A stretch of DNA of 55,687 bases from NCBI GenBank assembly GCA_030848545.1, contig JAVDCA010000034.1:1-55687 (forward strand), in the 5' to 3' direction. The position numbers and the translations under genes are program-made. This document shows positions 51,022 to 55,687 of the stretch, piece by piece. How positions within the stretch are numbered: position 1 is the first letter of the stretch; each line of letters opens with the position of its first letter. The stretch is from Astrobacterium formosum. Lineage in GTDB: Bacteria > Pseudomonadota > Alphaproteobacteria > Rhizobiales > Xanthobacteraceae. The notes beneath the pieces were generated by a model. It saw only the letters and a program-made list of their open reading frames with translations, did no database searches and was not told the origin of the DNA.

Positions 51022-51867
51022 CTAAATCGTCCTTCCGAACCACATGACGCGCCCTTCGATCCGCAGATCCCCAAGGTCGTGGGCGGGCACAACTTCGTCC
51101 TCGTAAAGCTCGGTGTTGTCGGAGCGCAGGACGGCTGAGCCATCTCGGCGCAACTGGATGCGCTTGACCAGCACCCGACCGGCCAGGACGATCACGTAAA
51201 TGCCCTCATCCTTGAACTCGTTGAGGGAGCGGTCGATCAGCAGGAGGTCACCGCTCCTGATCGTTGGCTCCATCGAGTCGCCGACAGCGATCAGGGCCTC
51301 GGCTCGTCTCGGGTTGATGCCGATACGGTGCAGCCATTCGGTCCGAAACGCTACGAACTGGGAAGAGCCATTGATGTCATCGAAGGCGACGATCGCGCCA
51401 GGTCCCGCGCTCGCTCGCACGTCGTAGCGTGGGACAAAGGAGAAGTCCTCCGCATTAACCGGAAATACTTGGCCACCTTCATTCGGTAGTGTCGGGCGTT
51501 TTATAGCGTAAATGTTTATAGTTTTAAGTTCGTTCTCAAGTATCCAGTCAAGCGGAACGCGGCTCCACTCTGCAATTTTGAGAAGTACGCTGATCGGCAT
51601 GTCGGAGCCGGAAGTGTACCGCGCAATCTGCTTCTCGGATCGGCCGATTACCTCCTCAATTCGTCGTTCGTCGTCGATCTCGTGGAACAGCCGTAGGTGG
51701 GCAAATTTGAGTCGATCCTGAAACGACAAATCTGTCCTATCCGGCAGCTTCCCATCCACCGCAGCGCGCCGCAGCGCGTCATATTTGTCCTTTCGAAAGC
51801 GATCTCCAGCCACTCCATTGGGTTCAAGCGCCTTCGCGCCCCCAGATTTGTCTTGATCGTTGGACAT
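51022..51867 (-). CDS. Prophage repressor with HTH and S24 self-cleavage domain
   Basis: A 281-residue CI/LexA-like repressor. After a roughly 45-residue charged leader, an HTH region spans about 50-110 (RIEEVIGRSEKQIARYTSGSDMPISVLLKIAEW). The S24 peptidase domain has the likely cleavage site Ala154-Gly155 (RASAGPG), Ser198 (AVGDSMEPTI) and Lys235 (RVLVKRIQL). It should keep the prophage silent until RecA triggers self-cleavage. There is no ribosome-binding site, and a candidate operator overlaps the start codon, suggesting a leaderless message or a different start. Its orientation, leftward next to the left end, matches Mu c. Confidence 0.92.
   Translation of the reverse strand: MSNDQDKSGGAKALEPNGVAGDRFRKDKYDALRRAAVDGKLPDRTDLSFQDRLKFAHLRLFHEIDDERRIEEVIGRSEKQIARYTSGSDMPISVLLKIAEWSRVPLDWILENELKTINIYAIKRPTLPNEGGQVFPVNAEDFSFVPRYDVRASAGPGAIVAFDDINGSSQFVAFRTEWLHRIGINPRRAEALIAVGDSMEPTIRSGDLLLIDRSLNEFKDEGIYVIVLAGRVLVKRIQLRRDGSAVLRSDNTELYEDEVVPAHDLGDLRIEGRVMWFGRTI
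51725..51736. promoter_or_regulatory. Candidate repressor operator, site 1 (inside repressor gene)
   Basis: GACAAATCTGTC, a dyad with GACA/TGTC arms, nearly identical to the sites at 51843 and 51863. Confidence 0.4.
51843..51852. promoter_or_regulatory. Candidate repressor operator, site 2
   Basis: CAGATTTGTC, the complement of GACAAATCTG, 10 bp of the same motif in inverse orientation, close to the repressor start. Confidence 0.4.
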
Positions 51868-51874
51868 ATCTGTC
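51863..51874. promoter_or_regulatory. Candidate repressor operator, site 3 (over repressor start codon)
   Basis: GACATATCTGTC overlaps the repressor ATG (51865-51867). A second dyad, ATCAC-CCAA-GTGAT (51879-51892), follows and may bind the Ner-like protein or the repressor. Confidence 0.5.
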
Positions 51875-51942
51875 TATCATCACCCAAGTGATTTGCGAGG
51901 CCCGAAAAACCGCCCGGGGGAGGGCGGTGATCCGAGGGGGAG

Positions 51943-52242
51943 ATGCGGACCTATCGTTGGGATCGCCACGCCATCAAGGCGGAGGTGCACCGCCGCGGGC
52001 TGACCCTGTTGGGGATCGCCCAGGGGGCCGGGCTGGAGCCGAGCGCCTGCAAGGTGGCGCTCCGCCGGCGGAACTACCGCGGCGAAGCCGCCATTGCGGC
52101 GGCCCTCGGGATCGAACCCTCCGTCCTGTGGCCTGATCGCTACCGTAGGCCCGTATCTTCCGGGCGGAACCCTAGCCGAATTCAACCGCAGACGGCGAGT
52201 CCAAACGCGCCCTCTCCGTTGACATTGCGGGGGGCCGAATGA
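51943..52242 (+). CDS. Ner-like phage DNA-binding regulator
   Basis: A 99-residue protein with an N-terminal HTH of the Ner/Nlp type: WDRHAIKAEVHRRGLTLLGIAQGAGLEPSACKVALRRRNYRGEAAIAAALGIEPSVLWPDRY. In Mu, Ner turns down the early and repressor promoters after induction. The C-terminal 30 residues are Pro/Ser-rich and unusual for Ner. GAGGGGGAG lies directly before the ATG, and a CCGCCC/GGGCGG hairpin (51910-51927) sits in its leader. Its stop overlaps the next start (ATGA). Confidence 0.85.
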   Translation: MRTYRWDRHAIKAEVHRRGLTLLGIAQGAGLEPSACKVALRRRNYRGEAAIAAALGIEPSVLWPDRYRRPVSSGRNPSRIQPQTASPNAPSPLTLRGAE

Positions 52243-52397
52243 CCCCCGCCCCGGCCCAATTACCGCAAAACTTGGACATCACGCCGGCGCAGCGGCGCCA
52301 GGTGGTGATCCTGGTCGTGGCCGGGCTCGTCAGCGCCTGGCTGACCCTCTCGGCGGCGATCCTCGAAGCGATGATCTGGGGCGGAGTGGCGGGATGA
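52239..52397 (+). CDS. 52-residue membrane protein
   Basis: A small gene overlapping the ner stop and the next start by ATGA junctions on both sides, which strongly supports translation. Residues 1-20 are soluble (MTPAPAQLPQNLDITPAQRR). One hydrophobic helix follows at about 21-48 (VVILVVAGLVSAWLTLSAAI), then IWGGVAG. The function is unknown. Phage early-region proteins of this kind may affect the host membrane or superinfection. Confidence 0.75.
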   Translation: MTPAPAQLPQNLDITPAQRRQVVILVVAGLVSAWLTLSAAILEAMIWGGVAG

Positions 52398-52711
52398 CGC
52401 GCGTCTCGCTCCAGCGCCAGATCGAGGCCGTCACGCTCGCCCATGTGAGCGCGCGGCATCAACTCGCGCAGCGCCTGCGGACCGGCGGCCTGAGCGAGCC
52501 CGAGCGGGACCTCAAGCAGCAGCACGTCCTCGCGCTGCGCGCCGCGCGCGAGACGCTCTTGGTGCTGGTGCGCGACCAGGCGCCGGGCATCGCGCGCCTG
52601 CATCACGACGCCATGGTGCAGGCCGCTTCCATCGCCCCCGACGAATTCACCGACATCCCCCTGCAGCCCGATCCGGAGGACGCGCCAGACGCGCGTTCAA
52701 CCGCCCTTTAA
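52394..52711 (+). CDS. Phage early protein of unknown function
   Basis: A 105-residue protein, mostly helical and charged (MTRVSLQRQIEAVTLAHVSARHQLAQRLRTGGLSEPERDLKQQHVLALRAARETLLVLVRDQ), then an acidic Pro/Asp tail. I do not recognise a family; such helical proteins are typical between ner and transposase in Mu-like phages of alphaproteobacteria. It starts by an ATGA overlap with the membrane protein gene. Confidence 0.7.
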   Translation: MTRVSLQRQIEAVTLAHVSARHQLAQRLRTGGLSEPERDLKQQHVLALRAARETLLVLVRDQAPGIARLHHDAMVQAASIAPDEFTDIPLQPDPEDAPDARSTAL

Positions 52712-52735
52712 CGCCTCGTAACAGCCAGCTCGAAA

Positions 52736-53572
52736 ATGACCATCAAGACCATCGAAATCGCCAAGATCGACGTCGGACAGCGCCTGCGCGCGCGCCGGCA
52801 GGACTGGGTCGACACGTTCGCCGAGCAGATCACCGGGGGCGAAGAGCTGCCGGCGATCGAGGTGGTCGAGCGCGCCGACGGGCGCTTTGCCCTGATCACC
52901 GGCGAACACCGCATGGCGGCGCACCTAAAGGCGGGCCGCGCCGAGATCGTCGCCGATGTCAAGGACACCGCCGCTTTCGCGGACGAAGCCGCCTGCCGGC
53001 TGCGCGAAATCAAGGAGAACCTGTGCCGCGCCGGCCTGACCGAGCTGGACCGGGCGGTCGCCATCGCGACTTGGAAGGCGATCTACGAGGCCGGCAATCC
53101 CACACCGAAGCGCGGCCGGCCCAAGACCGACGAAATGTTTGCAGAATCTGCAAAGATTTTTTCGTCAAGGTTTTCAACGTCATCCGCAAGAGCGCTGGGC
53201 ATTTCCGAGCGATCCACCTACGTCGCGGTGGAAATCGCCTCGGGCATCGCAGAGGACATCCGCGCCGCCATAGCGGCGCACCCGATCGCCGACCATCAGG
53301 CCGAATTGCTGGCGCTCGCGCATCAGGCTGCCGCACGGCAGGCCAAAATCGTCAAATTGCTGCTCGATCCGGAGTCCGGCGTGCATTCGGTCGCCGACGC
53401 CATCGCGGCAATCGACAAGACGCCGGCGCCTGCCAAGTCGGCGCCATGGGAGAAGCTGGCCGACCGCTTCGCGAAGCTGAAGGAAACGCAGCAGCACGCC
53501 TTCTTCGAGGCTCACCACGACGCCATCGAGCTGTGGCTCGCCAAGCGCGGCAAGGGCAAGACGAGGCGGTGA
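52736..53572 (+). CDS. ParB-like N-terminal domain protein in phage early region
   Basis: A 278-residue protein. The ParB/Srx-like fold includes IEIAKIDVGQRLRARRQDWVDTFAEQITGGEELPAIEVVE, and GEHRMAAHLKAG corresponds to the GERRxRA nucleotide-binding box. A KRGRPK motif follows, then an HTH-like helical region (SARALGISERSTYVAVEIASGI) and a helical tail. Proteins of this kind occur in Mu-like phages of alphaproteobacteria, where a role in transposition or target handling is suspected. A 17-bp palindrome lies within the gene (53138-53154). No ParA gene is visible nearby. Confidence 0.82.
   Translation: MTIKTIEIAKIDVGQRLRARRQDWVDTFAEQITGGEELPAIEVVERADGRFALITGEHRMAAHLKAGRAEIVADVKDTAAFADEAACRLREIKENLCRAGLTELDRAVAIATWKAIYEAGNPTPKRGRPKTDEMFAESAKIFSSRFSTSSARALGISERSTYVAVEIASGIAEDIRAAIAAHPIADHQAELLALAHQAAARQAKIVKLLLDPESGVHSVADAIAAIDKTPAPAKSAPWEKLADRFAKLKETQQHAFFEAHHDAIELWLAKRGKGKTRR
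53138..53154. repeat. 17-bp palindrome followed by T-run in the ParB-like gene
   Basis: TTTGCAGA-A-TCTGCAAA is perfectly palindromic and followed by GATTTTTTCG. It could be a binding site (parS-like) or an intragenic terminator. Local AT content is unusually high for this gene. Confidence 0.6.
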
Positions 53573-53576
53573 CGCC

Positions 53577-54029
53577 ATGCGGCGGCGCGACACCAACACG
53601 CTCGATCTGTTCCGCGACCTCACGCCCAAACCCGTGGTGCCGCGCTTCGGCGACGACGACGTCAAGGCATGGACGCCGGCACGCCGGCTGTCCCGCGCCA
53701 TCGCCAAGACCTTGGACGAATGCGGGCGCTCCCGCGAGGAGATCGCGGAGGCGCTCTCCGAGCACCTGGGCGAGCGCGTCTCCAAGGGCATGCTCGACGC
53801 CTACGCGTCGCCTGAAAAACCGCATGCGATCTCAGCCCTGCGGCTCGCCGGCCTGGTGATGATCACCGGCGACGCCCGCGCCCTCAACACCTTGTTGTCC
53901 GGCGTCGACCTGATCGTGGTCGAGGCCCGGTACGAAGCACTGCTCAAGCGCGAGAGGGCCCGCGAGCTCAAAGAGCGACTCGCACGCGAAGAACAGGCCG
54001 CCGACGCGGAATGGAAAGCCCGGCGATGA
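53577..54029 (+). CDS. Mu-like phage early protein of unknown function
   Basis: A 150-residue protein starting MRRRDTNTLDLFRDLTPKPVVPRF. It has a conserved-looking middle (LSRAIAKTLDECGRSREEIAEALSEHLGERVSKGMLDAYASPEKPHAISALRL), HTH-like, and a charged coiled-coil tail (ALLKRERARELKERLAREEQ). I do not recognise a named family. It lies 4 bp after the ParB-like gene and overlaps the transposase start by ATGA, so all three are translated as a unit. Confidence 0.78.
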   Translation: MRRRDTNTLDLFRDLTPKPVVPRFGDDDVKAWTPARRLSRAIAKTLDECGRSREEIAEALSEHLGERVSKGMLDAYASPEKPHAISALRLAGLVMITGDARALNTLLSGVDLIVVEARYEALLKRERARELKERLAREEQAADAEWKARR

Positions 54030-55687
54030 AAGAGTGGTTCACTCCGCGCGAGTTGGCTGCGGCAGGACTGGCAGGGTTGCCCGATACGGAGCGCGGCGTC
54101 CAGCTCCTCGCCGACCGCACTGGCTGGAACGAAAGCCTCGCCTATGTGCGCGACCGCTCCGGCCGCGGAGGCGGACTGGAGTACAACGTCGCGCTGCTGC
54201 CGGTGTTGGCACGGATCGAACTGGAGCGCCGGCATCGCCGTATCGAGGCGCCGGAGTCGGCGCCGGCAGAGGATATCGCCCTGGGCGACGATCTGTCCGA
54301 TCGTGCCGCTCGCGAGCGCGACGCGCGTCTTGCGATCATTGCCGCCTTCGAGGCCTTCTCGGCCGGTCAGCGCCTGTCGATCCACTCACGCGCCAAGATC
54401 TTCACCGACGCCTACGTGGCCGGCACGCTCACGATCGAGCCGTGGATCCGCGAGGTAGTGCCCACTATGTCGCCGCGCACGCTGATGCGTTGGCGCGCCG
54501 CCAAGGCGATCGGCCGCGTATCCCGGCTCGCCGTCGACCGTGGAGCCGCCCGCAAGGGCACGGGTGTCATCGACGTCGCAAATGGCGGCGCCGTGCGCGC
54601 CTACGTGATGGCGCTGATCGCGCAAAATCGACACCTCTCGGCGCAGCACCTGCGCCAACTCATCCGCAGCGAATTCGGTGACACGCTCACGGTCGGCGGC
54701 AAGACGGTGCCGGTGCCGCCCGTTCGCACCATTCAGCAGGCTGTCAAGACGATCCGGGAAACGGAACACGTCGCCCTGACCAAGCTGTCGAACCCGGACC
54801 GATACCGCTCAACCATGGCGCCGTCTGGCGTCGGGACCCTTCGCTGGGTCAAAGAGCCAAACACGCTATGGATGATCGACGCTTCGCCGGTTGATGCCCT
54901 GTGCGTCGACGGCCGTCACGCCATCTACGCCTGCATCGACATCGCGACCCGCCGGACAGTTCTCTATGTGTCGCGCACGCCGCGGGCTGCCGCGGTCGCG
55001 CTTCTGATCCGCAAGGCGATCCTGGCGTGGGGCGTTCCGGACAAGATCAAGACCGACAATGGCTCCGACTTCGTCGCCCGCGATACCCAGCGCCTATTTG
55101 CGGCGCTCGACATCGAAATGGAGCTGTCGGACCCGTACACGCCGCAGCAAAAGGGACATGTCGAGCGCGTCATCAAGACGTTTCAACATGACTGCGCCAC
55201 GCTGCTACCCGGCTTCGTCGGCCACAATGTCGCCGACCGCAAGGCGATCGAGGACCGCAAGAGCTTTGCTGATCGACTCGGCGAAGACACCGCCCAGACA
55301 TTCGGCATTACGCTGACCGGCGCAGAATTTCAGGTCTACGTCGATCGTTGGGTCGAGACGATTTACTCGCAACGTGAGCACAGCGCGCTCGGCACCACGC
55401 CGGCACTCGCGGCCACCAACTCAAAGCGACCAATCCGCACCGTCGATCCGCGCGCGCTCGACTTGCTGTTGATGCCCGTCGCCGGCGGCAATGGGACGCG
55501 CGAAGTCACCAAGTTCGGCGTGCGGGTCGACGGTTTCCATTACGTGGTGATGGATGCCCTGCCGGGCGACCGCGTGCTGGTGCGCCTGGATCCCAATGAC
55601 GCCGGCCGTATCTATGCGTTCGGAGCCGAGGATGGCCGATTCGTCGGCGAAGGTGTCTGCCCCGAGCTGGCGGGCATTGACCCGGCC
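54026..55687 (+). CDS. MuA-family DDE transposase (incomplete, runs off the window)
   Basis: The visible 554 residues begin MKEWFTPRELAAAGLAGLPDTERGVQ and continue with the SGRGGGLEYNV segment, the Mu-type end-binding winged helix. A helical Mu-type HTH region follows (SPRTLMRWRAAKAIGRV). The rve catalytic core has Asp285 (WMIDASPVD), Asp344 (KTDNGSDF) and Glu380 (KGHVERVIKTFQHD), giving a DD35E triad. The Mu C-terminal beta-barrel domain is present (REVTKFGVRVDGFHYVVMD). The gene should cut and join the phage ends for integration and replicative transposition. The stop lies beyond 55687. The start overlaps the preceding stop by 4 bp. Confidence 0.93.
   Translation, partial: MKEWFTPRELAAAGLAGLPDTERGVQLLADRTGWNESLAYVRDRSGRGGGLEYNVALLPVLARIELERRHRRIEAPESAPAEDIALGDDLSDRAARERDARLAIIAAFEAFSAGQRLSIHSRAKIFTDAYVAGTLTIEPWIREVVPTMSPRTLMRWRAAKAIGRVSRLAVDRGAARKGTGVIDVANGGAVRAYVMALIAQNRHLSAQHLRQLIRSEFGDTLTVGGKTVPVPPVRTIQQAVKTIRETEHVALTKLSNPDRYRSTMAPSGVGTLRWVKEPNTLWMIDASPVDALCVDGRHAIYACIDIATRRTVLYVSRTPRAAAVALLIRKAILAWGVPDKIKTDNGSDFVARDTQRLFAALDIEMELSDPYTPQQKGHVERVIKTFQHDCATLLPGFVGHNVADRKAIEDRKSFADRLGEDTAQTFGITLTGAEFQVYVDRWVETIYSQREHSALGTTPALAATNSKRPIRTVDPRALDLLLMPVAGGNGTREVTKFGVRVDGFHYVVMDALPGDRVLVRLDPNDAGRIYAFGAEDGRFVGEGVCPELAGIDPA

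Larger units (their letters stand above)
50423..55687 (+). mobile_element. Mu-like transposable prophage, left (early) part, right end outside window
   Basis: Gene order matches the early region of Mu-type phages: leftward repressor, divergent Ner-like regulator, small genes, and a MuA-family transposase. It also contains a ParB-like gene. The left terminus is inferred, not proven: TG dinucleotides at 50423 (TGTCAG) and 50429 (TGCAAACTCCGAAATGG) lie right before three copies of an AACTCCGAAAT motif like transposase-binding sites. The structural genes and right end would lie beyond 55687. Confidence 0.75.

Overview
The window is a high-GC chromosomal segment of an alphaproteobacterium, most likely order Hyphomicrobiales (Rhizobiales). 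The evidence is the family assignment of the housekeeping genes, an unbroken rpsB-tsf-pyrH-frr-uppS-cdsA-dxr-rseP-bamA-lpxD-fabZ-lpxA-lpxI-lpxB run with LpxI rather than LpxH, a 333-residue ribosomal protein S2 with a C-terminal extension, and alphaproteobacterial LexA boxes of the type GTTC-N7-GTTC. I cannot assign a genus.

Layout. (1) 1-4.9 kb: an unrecognised coiled-coil protein, then pyrG, secG and a small Cys-rich DUF6455-like gene. (2) 4.9-17.6 kb: tpiA and a divergent ppiD-trpE, followed by trpG-trpD-trpC-moaC-moeA-lexA. About 3 kb of accessory DNA lies between trpE and trpG: a higBA toxin-antitoxin operon with a third small gene, an orphan antitoxin-like regulator, a secreted HAD phosphatase, and repeat-rich non-coding DNA. 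(3) 17.6-26.1 kb: comEC, a GNAT acetyltransferase, glnS and a Phd/PIN toxin-antitoxin pair on the minus strand; gltX and gltA on the plus strand. (4) 26.3-41.3 kb: one long minus-strand envelope/translation cluster from rpsB to lpxB, covering ribosome and translation factors, UMP kinase, undecaprenyl-PP and CDP-DAG synthesis, DXP reductoisomerase, site-2 protease, BamA and the lipid A genes. Two terminator-like hairpins divide it. (5) 41.5-50.1 kb: a DoxX-like protein, a soluble tripartite hybrid kinase, an EthD-like protein, an OmpR-type regulator and dnaE, then a 32-codon gene directly upstream of dnaE. That small gene has a perfect SOS box and encodes a single membrane helix; it is the most interesting item in the window. 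(6) about 50.4 kb to the end: the left, early region of a Mu-like transposable prophage. It contains a putative left terminus with transposase-site-like repeats, an RcsF-like lipoprotein, a CI/LexA-type repressor with candidate operators, a Ner-like regulator, two small proteins, a ParB-like protein, an unknown 150-residue protein and a MuA-family transposase that runs off the window.

How the parts connect. LexA (16.9 kb) has its own SOS box, and the same box type sits in front of the 32-residue membrane protein next to dnaE. This suggests a DNA-damage checkpoint like Caulobacter SidA/DidA. The prophage repressor carries a self-cleaving S24 domain, so the same damage signal probably also induces the phage. 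Intergenic regions contain four copies of a paired palindromic (REP/BIME-like) repeat, one copy of a second palindromic repeat and a third structured element.

All functional calls come from reading motifs in the translated sequence. No database search was possible.
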